Below are positions 8,384 through 17,590 of a stretch of 64,000 bases of DNA, piece by piece. Numbering within the stretch: the first letter of the stretch is position 1; the number at the start of each line of letters is the position of its first letter. The DNA is from Fontibacterium oligotrophicum. GTDB taxonomy: Bacteria > Pseudomonadota > Alphaproteobacteria > Pelagibacterales > Pelagibacteraceae. The translations under genes were made by a program, and so were the position numbers. Under the pieces are notes generated by a model that saw only the letters and a list, made by a program, of their open reading frames with translations, ran no database searches and was not told the origin of the DNA. Where the stretch lies: positions 277,471 to 341,470 of the forward strand of contig CBDDZZ010000002.1 in NCBI GenBank assembly GCA_965235975.1, in the 5' to 3' direction.

Positions 8384-9113
8384 GAATATAATTGAGGTTA
8401 GAAATTTATCAAAAAAATTTTCTAATCATCATGCAGTTAGAGGTATTTCATTTGATTTAAAGAGAGGTGAGATAAAGGGAATTTTAGGTGCTAATGGAGC
8501 TGGTAAATCTACAACTATAACCATGCTGCTTGGCCTTCTAACACCAACCTCTGGAAGCATAAAAATACTTGATACGGATATTACAAAAAATAGATATAAA
8601 GTTTTAAATAGAATTAATTTCTCATCTCCATACGTAGATCTACCAAAAAAATTAACCGTTAAACAAAATCTTTATGTTTATGGGATGCTGTATGGAGTTG
8701 CAGACTTAAATAAGAAAATTAATAGTATAGCTAAAGAATTAGGCTTTGAAAACTTACTAGATATCAAAGTGGGTGAATTATCCTCAGGACAAAAAACCAG
8801 AGTATCCCTTGGTAAAGCAATCATTAATGATCCTGAGATATTATTTTTAGATGAACCAACAGCCTCTTTAGATCCAGATACTGCAGATCGTATTAGAACA
8901 TTTTTTGAAAAATTTTGTAAAACTCACAACACTGCTATCATTCTTGCAAGTCACAACATGGAAGAAGTCACAAGACTTTGCGATAGTGTCATTATGATGA
9001 GTAATGGAAAAATTACTGATCAAGGATCGCCTGAAAGTCTTTTAAAAAAATATGGAAAGAAAAAATTAGAGGATGTGTTTTTAAAAATTGCAAGAAGTAA
9101 GGATAATTTATGA
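8376..9113 (+). CDS. ABC transporter ATP-binding protein (ABC-2 exporter)
   Basis: A 245-residue ATPase with Walker A GANGAGKST at 38-46, signature LSSGQKTRVSLGKA, Walker B ILFLDEPTASLDP and the switch His in ILASHNMEEVTRLCD. The GEIKGILGANGAGKST start and ELSSGQKTR resemble DrrA/NodI-type ATPases of ABC-2 exporters. Its stop overlaps the start of the permease gene by four bases, so they form one exporter pair. The substrate is unknown; lipids, polysaccharides and drugs are all handled by this family. Confidence 0.88.
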   Translation: MSENIIEVRNLSKKFSNHHAVRGISFDLKRGEIKGILGANGAGKSTTITMLLGLLTPTSGSIKILDTDITKNRYKVLNRINFSSPYVDLPKKLTVKQNLYVYGMLYGVADLNKKINSIAKELGFENLLDIKVGELSSGQKTRVSLGKAIINDPEILFLDEPTASLDPDTADRIRTFFEKFCKTHNTAIILASHNMEEVTRLCDSVIMMSNGKITDQGSPESLLKKYGKKKLEDVFLKIARSKDNL

Positions 9114-9904
9114 AATCAATAGGTAGAATTTTTGCACTTGTACTAAGATATTTTTATTTAATAAGAACCTCTTTTCCAAGACTCTTAGAGCTAATGTATT
9201 GGCCAACATTTCAAATGATATTATGGGGACTTATTGCAAAATATATCGCCTCATCTAATGACACGATTATTCAAATCGGTGGGGTATTAATTGCAGGCGT
9301 TTTATTATGGGATGTTTTATTTAGAAGCCAGTTGGGTTTTTCAATATCTTTTCTTGAAGAAATTTGGTCTAGAAATCTTGGGCAGTTATTTGTAAGCCCA
9401 TTAAAACCATTGGAGATGGTTTTATCCCTTATGACCATAAGTTTTATAAGAACAATTATTGCAATGCTTCCAGCTGCATTATTGGCCATACCGCTTTATG
9501 CATTTTCACTTTTTCAAATGGGTTTTAGTTTGATGTTATTTTTTTCAAGTTTACTAATCACAGGTTGGATACTTGGAATATTTATTATTGCAGCAATTAT
9601 TCGCTTTGGTGTTTCAGCTGAAAGCTTAGCATGGGGTGCAATTTTTACTTTAGCACCTTTAAGTGCAATTTATTATCCAGTTGAAACATTGCCTGAATGG
9701 ATTAGATGGCTGTCATTATCCTTTCCACAAACTTATGTGTTTGAGGGAATGAGGGATATTTTATTTAACAATAATTTTAACGTAGATTATTACATCAAGT
9801 CTTTATTATTGAACGCAGTGTATGCAGTGATGGCGGTATTTGTATTCTTATTTGCTTTTGAAGGGGCTAGAAAACGAGGCGGACTTATTAATACGGGAGA
9901 ATAA
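9110..9904 (+). CDS. ABC-2 type transporter permease
   Basis: A 264-residue membrane protein with about six hydrophobic segments and a re-entrant LAPLSAIYYPVETLPEW segment followed by SLSFPQTYVFEGMRDILF, the conserved ABC-2 permease region. It pairs with the upstream ATPase, with which it overlaps by four bases. It is convergent with pntB, ending five bases before that stop codon, with no clear terminator between. The substrate is not evident. Confidence 0.85.
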   Translation: MKSIGRIFALVLRYFYLIRTSFPRLLELMYWPTFQMILWGLIAKYIASSNDTIIQIGGVLIAGVLLWDVLFRSQLGFSISFLEEIWSRNLGQLFVSPLKPLEMVLSLMTISFIRTIIAMLPAALLAIPLYAFSLFQMGFSLMLFFSSLLITGWILGIFIIAAIIRFGVSAESLAWGAIFTLAPLSAIYYPVETLPEWIRWLSLSFPQTYVFEGMRDILFNNNFNVDYYIKSLLLNAVYAVMAVFVFLFAFEGARKRGGLINTGE

Positions 9905-9909
9905 TTTAA

Positions 9910-11316
9910 TTAATCTAGATTTTTAATTATCTCTTCAACCATCTTTTTCGCATCAGAGAAAAGCATTAAAGTATTATCTCTATAAAAAAGCTCATTATCT
10001 ACTCCGGCATATCCTGCTGCCATTCCCCTTTTTACAAATAATACAGATTTAGACTTTTCAACATCTAAAATTGGCATTCCATAGATTGCGCTTGTAGGGT
10101 CTGTTTTTGCAGCTGGATTTGTAACGTCATTTGCACCAATAACAAATGAAACGTCTGTATTTGAAAAATCATTATTGATATTTTCAAGTTCAAAAACTTC
10201 ATCATACGGAACGTTTGCCTCGGCCAATAAAACATTCATATGACCAGGCATTCTTCCAGCAACTGGATGAATAGCGTAGGAAACTTTTACCCCAAGTTTT
10301 TTTAATTTATCTGCCATTTCACGCAGCGCATGTTGTGCTTGAGCAACTGCCATTCCATAACCTGGAACAATAATAACTGAAGATGCATTTTTCATCAAAA
10401 ATGCTGCATCATCTGCTCCGCCTTGTTTGACTGGTTTAGCATTTTTTTGAGCAGTTGAAGCTGAAGTATCGCCGCCAAAGCCTCCAAGAATAACATTAAA
10501 CAATGATCGGTTCATACCCTTACACATGATGTAAGAAAGAATTGCGCCTGATGATCCAACTAACGCACCTGTAATAATAAGAGCAATATTTTCTAAAGTA
10601 AAACCTATGCCTGCAGCTGCCCAACCCGAATAAGAGTTTAACATAGATACAACAACTGGCATATCGGCTCCACCGATTGGAATGATAATTAAAAATCCAA
10701 TAAGCGTTGAGATGATAATGATTGCCCAGAATAAATTTTCAGATTGTATTTTTGTAAAATAAAAAATTAAAAAAATTATTAGTAATCCAATAAATAAATT
10801 AATTATATGTTGTCCTTTAAATACTATTGGATTTCCCGACATTAATCCTTGAAGTTTTAAAAAAGCAATGCAAGAACCAGAAAATGTAATAGCTCCTATT
10901 GCAACACCTAAGGACATTTCAACAAGAGATAAAATTTTAATATTTCCAACTTGGCCAATTCCAAAGGATGAGGGATTATAAAATGCTACAATTCCAACTA
11001 ATACCGCTGAAAGACCAACTAAGCTGTGAAAGCCCGCAACAAGCTGAGGCATTGCTGTCATCGATACTCTAAAAGCAATCACTCCACCAATTAGTCCTCC
11101 AATAATGATCGGAGTAATAATATATAAAATATTTTCTTTAATTTGATTTATGTCACCAAGCGATAGCAAAGTGACAATAACTGCAACTCCCATTCCTAAA
11201 ATACCAAGGAAATTTCCAGTCCTTGAAGTTTCAGGAGAAGAAAGACCCCGCAGCGCCATAATAAATAATATGCCGGTTACAAGATAAAGAGATGCTGTAA
11301 TATTAGCTGAAATCAT
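9910..11316 (-). CDS. pntB: NAD(P) transhydrogenase subunit beta
   Basis: The beta subunit carries part of the proton channel and the NADP(H)-binding domain III of the membrane transhydrogenase, which uses the proton gradient to make NADPH from NADH. The 468-residue protein has about eight to nine N-terminal membrane segments, the GGADMPVVVSMLNSYSGWAA segment, then VPGYGMAVAQAQHAL and ANDVTNPAAKTDPTSAIYGM of domain III. It overlaps pntAB (the small membrane alpha subunit) by four bases. Together the three genes encode the split, three-chain form common in Alphaproteobacteria. Confidence 0.96.
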   Translation of the reverse strand: MISANITASLYLVTGILFIMALRGLSSPETSRTGNFLGILGMGVAVIVTLLSLGDINQIKENILYIITPIIIGGLIGGVIAFRVSMTAMPQLVAGFHSLVGLSAVLVGIVAFYNPSSFGIGQVGNIKILSLVEMSLGVAIGAITFSGSCIAFLKLQGLMSGNPIVFKGQHIINLFIGLLIIFLIFYFTKIQSENLFWAIIIISTLIGFLIIIPIGGADMPVVVSMLNSYSGWAAAGIGFTLENIALIITGALVGSSGAILSYIMCKGMNRSLFNVILGGFGGDTSASTAQKNAKPVKQGGADDAAFLMKNASSVIIVPGYGMAVAQAQHALREMADKLKKLGVKVSYAIHPVAGRMPGHMNVLLAEANVPYDEVFELENINNDFSNTDVSFVIGANDVTNPAAKTDPTSAIYGMPILDVEKSKSVLFVKRGMAAGYAGVDNELFYRDNTLMLFSDAKKMVEEIIKNLD

Positions 11317-11615
11317 TTCTTTTTATTTTTTTTGTACATTTTCAACATTCTTTGCGTTACTAAGAACCCACCGAAAATATTTATAGAGGCTAGTAAAATT
11401 CCTAGCATTCCTGGGAATTTTCCAAAAAATCCTTGAGTAATTGGAGATAAGCCAACCGCAACTAAGGCACCCACAATTATAACTGAAGAGATTGCATTAG
11501 TGACGGACATCAATGGAGTATGTAACGCGGGCGTTACGCTCCACACCACGTAATAGCCTACAAAAATAGATAGAATAAAAATTGCAAATCTAAAAATAAT
11601 TGGATCAATTTCCAT
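11313..11615 (-). CDS. pntAB: NAD(P) transhydrogenase alpha subunit, membrane part
   Basis: A 100-residue protein of three to four membrane helices containing VTPALHTPLMSVTNAISSVI, the conserved proton-channel segment of the alpha subunit, and a basic C-terminus. It is the separate membrane part of PntA. The start shares one base with the end of pntAA and the end overlaps pntB by four bases, implying translational coupling. Confidence 0.94.
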   Translation of the reverse strand: MEIDPIIFRFAIFILSIFVGYYVVWSVTPALHTPLMSVTNAISSVIIVGALVAVGLSPITQGFFGKFPGMLGILLASINIFGGFLVTQRMLKMYKKNKKK

Positions 11616-12712
11616 TAATTAATCTCCTTGTTAACAAGAACTGCTTTAATAATTTCATCATTTTCATCTATTTTTATTTTTTTTCCTGCTTTGTCATAAA
11701 TAATCTCTAAAAAATTTAAAATATTCTTTGCAAATAAAATAGAGGCGCTTTCTGAGATTCTGCTTGGAACATTTTTATAACCTATAATTTTAACCCCATT
11801 TACAACGGAAATTTTTCCAGCTTCAGAAAATGCAGAGTTTCCGCCTTGTTCAACAGCTAAATCACAAATCACCGAGCCACTTTTCATTGAATTTACCATC
11901 TCCTCAGTAACAATTCTTGGGGCTTTTTTACCTGGTATCAATGCTGTGCAGATAACAATGTCTTGGTTTTTTATAGTAGTTTTTAATAACTCCTCTTGTT
12001 TCTTTTTATCTTCTGCATCTAATTCTTTTGCATAGCCGCCGCTTGTTTCTAAATTTTTTGAACTTTCAACAAATACAAATTTACCACCTAAACTTTCAAC
12101 CTGCTCTTTGGAAGCTGATCGAACATCCGTTGCAGAAACAACTCCACCTAATCTTTTTGCAGTTGCAATTGCTTGTAGTCCTGCAACCCCTGCTCCGATT
12201 ATAAAAAATTTTGCTGGGGTAATTGTTCCAGCGGCAGTCATCATCATTGGTACTGCTTTATTAAATTCATAAACTGAATCTATCACTGCTTTATAACCTG
12301 CTAAATTTGCCTGTGAGGATAAGATATCCATAGACTGAGCTCTTGTTATTCTTGGAAGAAGCTCTAAAGAAAAAACTTTAACGTTTTTTTTTAAAAGTTT
12401 ATTTATTTTATCTTTGTTAAGATGCGGAAAGAAACTACCGATTAATATTGCCCCTTCTTTAATTGAAGAAATTTCGTTTTCATTTGGACAATTTATTTTT
12501 ACGATAATATCAGATGTTTTATAAACTTCATCTTTTGATAAAATTTTAGCTCCAAGTTTTTGCAGTTCTCCATCATTAATATTTGAGTTCTTTCCAAAAT
12601 CTTTTTCTAACTGAACAGTAAAACCATTATTAATATATTTTTTGATGGTATCTGGAGAAATTGCAATTCTCTTTTCATTTATATCGCTATCAATAACCGA
12701 CCCTAATATCAT
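11615..12712 (-). CDS. pntAA: NAD(P) transhydrogenase alpha subunit, NAD-binding part
   Basis: Domain I of the transhydrogenase, 365 residues. It begins with the alanine-dehydrogenase-like N-terminus EKRIAISPDTIKKYINNGF, then has PRITRAQSMDILSSQANLAGY and the Rossmann nucleotide motif IIGAGVAGLQAIATAKRLG, followed by SATDVRSA. It binds NAD(H) in the cytoplasm. First gene of the pntAA-pntAB-pntB unit and divergent from fhs across a 188-base AT-rich spacer. Confidence 0.95.
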   Translation of the reverse strand: MILGSVIDSDINEKRIAISPDTIKKYINNGFTVQLEKDFGKNSNINDGELQKLGAKILSKDEVYKTSDIIVKINCPNENEISSIKEGAILIGSFFPHLNKDKINKLLKKNVKVFSLELLPRITRAQSMDILSSQANLAGYKAVIDSVYEFNKAVPMMMTAAGTITPAKFFIIGAGVAGLQAIATAKRLGGVVSATDVRSASKEQVESLGGKFVFVESSKNLETSGGYAKELDAEDKKKQEELLKTTIKNQDIVICTALIPGKKAPRIVTEEMVNSMKSGSVICDLAVEQGGNSAFSEAGKISVVNGVKIIGYKNVPSRISESASILFAKNILNFLEIIYDKAGKKIKIDENDEIIKAVLVNKEIN

Positions 12713-12839
12713 TCTGAATAACTTTTAATAAAAAATTTAAATAATTAAAAAAAAATCGAACTCGTCTAATACCAAATATAATTTCCAATTAATAGAAAAG
12801 AAAACTCATACACGTATTAATTGTTTTTTTTAATATGTT

Positions 12840-12867
12840 TTGAAAAGAACTAGTTAATGTCTATAAT
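12840..12867 (+). promoter_or_regulatory. Sigma-70-type promoter of fhs
   Basis: A TTGAAA -35 box (12840-12845) and a perfect TATAAT -10 box (12862-12867) are 16 bases apart. Transcription would begin near 12874, leaving a leader of about 27 bases before the fhs ATG. The rest of the 188-base spacer is AT-rich and should also hold the opposite pnt promoter, for which I see no clear boxes. Confidence 0.65.
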
Positions 12868-12900
12868 CTTAAAAAAAATTTATAAATTATTAATCCAATA

Positions 12901-14571
12901 ATGCTCAGTGATATTGAAATAGCCCAAAAAGCCAAAATGAGAAAAATAGCCGATGTGGCAAAAGAGCGTTTGGGTATTCCAGAAGATGAACTTGAAAATT
13001 ACGGACGATACAAAGCTAAAGTTTCATTTTCTTATTTAGAAAAATTAAAAAATCAAAAAGATGGAAAGTTAATTTTAGTAACAGCCATTAGTCCAACACC
13101 TGCAGGAGAAGGAAAAACCACAACAACCGTTGGCTTAGGTGATGCTTTAAATCATATAGGAAAAAAAACTATGATTTGTTTGCGCGAACCCTCTTTAGGT
13201 CCAGTCTTTGGAATGAAAGGCGGGGCAACAGGCGGTGGCCTTGCACAAATCGTTCCTATGGAAGACATAAATTTACATTTTACTGGTGATTTTGCTGCAA
13301 TAGCTGCAGCTCATAATTTGCTAGCTGCCATGGTGGATAATCACATTTATCACGGCAATGAACTTGGAATTGATATCAAAACTATTCAATGGAAACGAGC
13401 AGTTGATATGACGGACCGTGCCCTTCGCAAAATTACTTTAGGAGTAAATGAAAAAAAAGAAGGATTTCCACATGAAGGTGGTTTTGACATTGTCGCTGCA
13501 TCAGAAATTATGGCAATCTTTTGCTTGTCTTCATCTATTGAAGATTTAAAAAAAAGACTAGGTCAAATTGTTGTGGCTTATAATAATAAGGGCGGACCTG
13601 TTAGTGCAAAAGATTTAAAAGCAGATGGAGTTATGACTGTACTTTTAAAAGATGCACTTGCGCCCAATTTAGTACAAACCTTAGAAAATAATCCAGCCTT
13701 CATTCATGGTGGTCCCTTTGCAAATATTGCGCATGGTTGTAATTCATTAATTGCAACTAAAGCTGCATTAAAAATGGCAGACTACGTTGTAACAGAAGCA
13801 GGCTTTGGTGCAGACTTAGGAGCTGAAAAATTTATAGATATAAAATGTAGAAAATCTAATCTTCAACCCTCTGTAGCTGTACTCGTTGCAACTGTTAGAG
13901 CAATTAAATATCACGGTGGCGCTGAGCTTACGAATTTAACAAAGGAAGATATTTCAGCAGTTGATAAGGGACTTGTTAATTTAGAGCGTCATGTTGAAAA
14001 TATGACTAAAGTTTTTAATCTACCTTGTATTGTTTCCATTAATAAATTTGTAAGTGATACTCCTGCTGAGATAAATTTAATTTTTGAAAGAATGAAAAAA
14101 TTAAATGTTAAAACTGTACTTTCTTCCCATTGGGGCGAGGGAGGAAAAGGGGCTGTTGAACTTGCAAAAAATGTTGTCGAAATGAGTGAGAATTCAAATC
14201 AGAAAATGCAGTATGCTTATGAAGATAAAGATACTTTGATTGAAAAAATTAATAAAGTTGCAAAGAAGATTTATAGAGCAAGCGAAGTAACTATGGATGA
14301 TAAGGTAAAGTTACAAATCCAAAACTTACAAGACTCAGGTTATGGTCATCTTCCTATTTGTGTTGCAAAAACTCAAAGTTCTTTCTCTACAGATGCAAAG
14401 TTAAGAGGTGCCCCCTCAAATCATAGCATTGCTATTCGTGAAATTCGTTTCTCAGCAGGCGCTGAATTTATTGTAATGATTTGCGGAAGTATTATGACGA
14501 TGCCCGGATTACCTAAAATTCCATCAGCTGAGAGTATTAATTATGTTAATGGAAAAATTGTAGGTCTTTAA
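12901..14571 (+). CDS. fhs: Formate-tetrahydrofolate ligase
   Basis: Fhs uses ATP to join formate to tetrahydrofolate, giving 10-formyl-THF for purines, fMet and C1 flow. The 556-residue protein has the P-loop TPAGEGKTTTTVGLGDAL at about 67-84, LREPSLGPVFGMKGGATGGG, the family HGGPFANIAHGCNS and TEAGFGADLGAEKF motifs, and EIRFSAGAEFIV near the end. It stands alone with its own promoter, divergent from the transhydrogenase genes. With the formate dehydrogenase at 20639 it forms a formate node. Confidence 0.97.
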   Translation: MLSDIEIAQKAKMRKIADVAKERLGIPEDELENYGRYKAKVSFSYLEKLKNQKDGKLILVTAISPTPAGEGKTTTTVGLGDALNHIGKKTMICLREPSLGPVFGMKGGATGGGLAQIVPMEDINLHFTGDFAAIAAAHNLLAAMVDNHIYHGNELGIDIKTIQWKRAVDMTDRALRKITLGVNEKKEGFPHEGGFDIVAASEIMAIFCLSSSIEDLKKRLGQIVVAYNNKGGPVSAKDLKADGVMTVLLKDALAPNLVQTLENNPAFIHGGPFANIAHGCNSLIATKAALKMADYVVTEAGFGADLGAEKFIDIKCRKSNLQPSVAVLVATVRAIKYHGGAELTNLTKEDISAVDKGLVNLERHVENMTKVFNLPCIVSINKFVSDTPAEINLIFERMKKLNVKTVLSSHWGEGGKGAVELAKNVVEMSENSNQKMQYAYEDKDTLIEKINKVAKKIYRASEVTMDDKVKLQIQNLQDSGYGHLPICVAKTQSSFSTDAKLRGAPSNHSIAIREIRFSAGAEFIVMICGSIMTMPGLPKIPSAESINYVNGKIVGL

Positions 14572-14573
14572 AA

Positions 14574-14883
14574 TTACTTTCCCCACTTTTCTTCAAATAA
14601 TTTAGGATTTTGTAGACTACCTAGCCTACAAATTTCATGAAGTTTTTTGTATGGAAAGTCCTTAAAGTTATTATCGTCCTCCATTTTAACCTTAAAACTT
14701 TTGTTATTATAAGCCGCATTTTGATCACCCCAGATATATAACACTCCTCCATCTGCACATTTCTCTAAAGCAGATTTTTGTAGGCCTAAAATTTAAAATA
14801 ATCAAAATAACTGCAGCAACTAATATAACTGAGATTATGATGTTTGAGATTTTGGCCTGAACTTTGATTTGATCGTTTCCCAT
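14574..14883 (-). CDS. Small membrane protein overlapping livM (one +1 frame break)
   Basis: Not recognised. ATG at 14883 lies inside the 3' end of livM in another frame and opens MGNDQIKVQAKISN followed by one hydrophobic helix IIISVILVAAVILIILNF. After loss of one A at about 14787 (TTT-A-GGC) the frame continues GLQKSALEKCADGGVLYI, then WGDQNAAYNNKSFKVKM and PYKKLHEICRLG, ending at 14574 just past the fhs stop. Total 102 residues: one helix plus a short polar domain with two Cys. The long open second half with protein-like composition argues for a real gene. It is the last gene of the liv unit; role unknown. Confidence 0.55.
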
Positions 14884-15869
14884 AATTTTGCAAATCCAAG
14901 CGGCTCAAAAATCATTAGCGTTATGATTAATCCACCAAATACTATTTGTTCAATAGAACTTATGATTGTTGCATCAATCATGCCATGAAATAGATTGTTA
15001 CCAACAGCATTTAGAACAACTGGAAAAAGTAAAATAAAAGCTGCGCCAATAAATGCTCCTGAAATTGTCCCAAGACCTCCAATAATAGCCATGAACATTA
15101 TTTTAAAAGATAAACTAATATTAAAAGCGGCAAATGGTTCTACAGTTTTTAAATATGTGTAAGTATAAAGTGCGCCGGCTATACCACACAAGAAAGCATT
15201 AATTGCAAAAGCTTGTAGTTTAGTTTTTAAAAGTGTAACACCCATAGACTCTGCGGCAATATCCATGTCTCTAACTGCCATCCAGTTTCTACCTGTGGAG
15301 CCTCTCGCCATATTAATCGCGAGTATGGTTATTACAACTACAATTGCTGCAACTAAAAGATACATCATGTATCCACTGTGAAAAGGTATTCCATTTATTT
15401 CTATTTTCTGAAATGTTGTTGCTCCAGACAAATCATAATTCTTAAACCAACCAAATTTATCTATTACCCAAACAATAAAAAATTGTGATGCTAAAGTTGC
15501 AACCATTAAATAAATTCCTCTAATTCTAAGACTTGGCAAGCCAAATATAATTCCAAGACCAGCTGCAATTAATCCTGATAAAATTAATGCTCCTAAAAAA
15601 GGCATGTCTTGTATTCGCAACATTAAGTTGTAACATGCAAAGGCGCCCGCACACATAAAGCCTGCTGCACCTAAAGATAATTGCCCAGTGTATCCCATCA
15701 CAATATTTTGTCCTAATGCTGCAATGGTTAAACATAACCAAGGTATTAAAATGGACGTGTACCAATAATCAGATTTAATAACATTTGGTATAACCAAAAA
15801 CCCTAATACGAGTAAAACAATAAAGTTTATAATATCATTTTTTGTATATCTCATAAAAACAGGTTTCAT
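14835..15869 (-). CDS. livM: Branched-chain amino acid-type ABC transporter permease LivM
   Basis: One of two permeases of a Liv-family importer. The 344-residue protein has about nine to ten membrane helices and the conserved segments GYTGQLSLGAAGFMCAGAFA and IRGIYLMVATLASQFF, and AIIGGLGTISGAFIGAAFI near the C-terminus. It starts three bases after livH ends. The Liv family also carries urea, amides and aromatic compounds, so the substrate is not certain. Confidence 0.92.
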   Translation of the reverse strand: MKPVFMRYTKNDIINFIVLLVLGFLVIPNVIKSDYWYTSILIPWLCLTIAALGQNIVMGYTGQLSLGAAGFMCAGAFACYNLMLRIQDMPFLGALILSGLIAAGLGIIFGLPSLRIRGIYLMVATLASQFFIVWVIDKFGWFKNYDLSGATTFQKIEINGIPFHSGYMMYLLVAAIVVVITILAINMARGSTGRNWMAVRDMDIAAESMGVTLLKTKLQAFAINAFLCGIAGALYTYTYLKTVEPFAAFNISLSFKIMFMAIIGGLGTISGAFIGAAFILLFPVVLNAVGNNLFHGMIDATIISSIEQIVFGGLIITLMIFEPLGFAKLWETIKSKFRPKSQTS

Positions 15870-15872
15870 AAC

Positions 15873-16784
15873 TTAAACTCTCCTAATAATTTTTTCTCCA
15901 AATAAACCTTCGGGTCTATAAAGTAGAAATAATATCGATAACATATACGGTGCCCAGGCCTCAATTCCACCTTTAAAGAAAGGTCCTATATAAACTTCTA
16001 AAATTTTTTCAACTGCACCAACAAGTAAACCCCCAACAATAGCTCCAGGAATTGATGAAAAACCGCCAATAATTAAAACTGGTAAGGCTTTTAATGCTAA
16101 TTCAATAAGAGCGAACTGAACACCCGCCCTTGCGCCCCACATCATTCCAGCAACTAAGGCAACAACGCCGGCTGCAGACCAAACGAGTAGCATGATATGC
16201 TTTAGAGGAATTCCAATGGAACTTGCGGCTCCAGGATCATCGGCAACCGCTCTCAATCCTAGACCAATTTTTGTATACTTAAATAAAAGCGTTAGAAGAA
16301 CAATCATGCCTAGGGCAACTGCACCTGCAGTTAAATCAAGCGCGCTAATAAATAATTTTAAATTATCTGCAATCCACGGAATAGGAAAATCTCCAATTCC
16401 AAGACTTAGTTTTCTAACCTCAACTCCCCATTTTGCTTGCGCAAGACCCTCAAGAACAAACCCAAGACCAATTGTTGCCATTAGAACTGTGTCTTCACTC
16501 TGATTCATTAAAGGGCGAAGTACTAATCTTTCTGTAAGCATTCCAACTAATATCATTAAAAAAACAGTCATAACGAAGGCAACTGCAAATGGTATTCCAT
16601 ATTCCATAAATCCCACGAATGAGAGGACCGCAAAAAATACCATGGCCCCTTGTGCAAAATTAAAAGTAGCGGAGGCTTTATAAATAAGAACAAAACCTAA
16701 GGCGACTAAGGAATACATCGTTCCTGATAATAGGCCGCCAACTAAAACTTCAAAGAAAAATAAAATCGACTCAGTCATGGGCAA
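15873..16784 (-). CDS. livH: Branched-chain amino acid-type ABC transporter permease LivH
   Basis: A 303-residue permease with about eight membrane helices. Typical LivH segments are GGLLSGTMYSLVALGFVLIY, KASATFNFAQGAMVFF and AVADDPGAASSIGI, the last being the cytoplasmic loop that docks on the ATPases. It overlaps livG by 14 bases and partners livM to form the membrane channel. Confidence 0.93.
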   Translation of the reverse strand: MPMTESILFFFEVLVGGLLSGTMYSLVALGFVLIYKASATFNFAQGAMVFFAVLSFVGFMEYGIPFAVAFVMTVFLMILVGMLTERLVLRPLMNQSEDTVLMATIGLGFVLEGLAQAKWGVEVRKLSLGIGDFPIPWIADNLKLFISALDLTAGAVALGMIVLLTLLFKYTKIGLGLRAVADDPGAASSIGIPLKHIMLLVWSAAGVVALVAGMMWGARAGVQFALIELALKALPVLIIGGFSSIPGAIVGGLLVGAVEKILEVYIGPFFKGGIEAWAPYMLSILFLLYRPEGLFGEKIIRRV

Positions 16785-17568
16785 CTCCTAGGTATGCATC
16801 AATTACTTTTTGATCGGCTCTAACTATATCAGGAATATCATCTCCAATAACTTTTCCATAGTCTAAAACCACAACTCTATCTGAAATATCCATAACTACT
16901 CCCATATCATGTTCTATTAAAACTATAGTTGTTCCAAGTTCATCATTTATTTTTAAAATAAATCTGCACATATCTCTTTTTTCTTCAACATTCATCCCGG
17001 CCATTGGCTCGTCTAAAAGTAATATAGGAGCCTCTGTTGCAAGAGCACGACCAAGTTCTACTTTTTTTTGCAGTCCATAAGGAAGTTTTCCAACCTCTGT
17101 ATTTTTAATATTTTCAATTTCTAAAAACTTCACAATCTCCTCAGACTTTGCTCTATTTACTTTTTCTTCTCTGGTCGCCCTTGGAAGCTGCAAAGCTACT
17201 TCAAGGAAACTAGATTTAGTATGCAGCTTTCTTCCAACTAAAATATTATCTAGGACAGACATTCTTTTGAATAGAGCAAGATTTTGGAATGTTCTAGAAA
17301 TGCCTTTTTGAGCCATGATATTTGGTGTAATCGACTTTAATTCTTCCCCTTTAAAAATTACTTTTCCTTCTTGCGGTTTGTAAATTCCATTAATGCAATT
17401 GAGCATTGAGCTTTTACCAGCTCCATTAGGCCCGATAATCGCCCGTATTTCATGTTCCAAAACGTTAAAAGAAATATTCGTGATAGCCTTAACACCCCCA
17501 AAGGTTAAAGAAATATTTTTTACTTCTAGTATCGGTTTGCCTATTTTAAATTTTCTTTTATCAACCAT
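16771..17568 (-). CDS. livG: Liv-type ABC transporter ATP-binding protein LivG
   Basis: A 265-residue ATPase with Walker A GPNGAGKSSMLNCING near 52-67, GISRTFQNLALFKRMSVLDN (Q-loop), signature LPYGLQKKVELGRAL and Walker B ILLLDEPMAGMN. The C-terminal VLDYGKVIGDDIPDIV and the ADQKVIDAYLG end are typical of LivG. It works with LivF on the LivHM channel. It lies 22 bases after livF. Confidence 0.94.
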   Translation of the reverse strand: MVDKRKFKIGKPILEVKNISLTFGGVKAITNISFNVLEHEIRAIIGPNGAGKSSMLNCINGIYKPQEGKVIFKGEELKSITPNIMAQKGISRTFQNLALFKRMSVLDNILVGRKLHTKSSFLEVALQLPRATREEKVNRAKSEEIVKFLEIENIKNTEVGKLPYGLQKKVELGRALATEAPILLLDEPMAGMNVEEKRDMCRFILKINDELGTTIVLIEHDMGVVMDISDRVVVLDYGKVIGDDIPDIVRADQKVIDAYLGVAHD

Positions 17569-17590
17569 AACAATCTATTTAATTATTCTC

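Noticed and set aside
16192..16503. A 103-codon plus-strand ORF inside livH
   Set aside because: Antisense to conserved permease helices; no ribosome site or recognisable domain.
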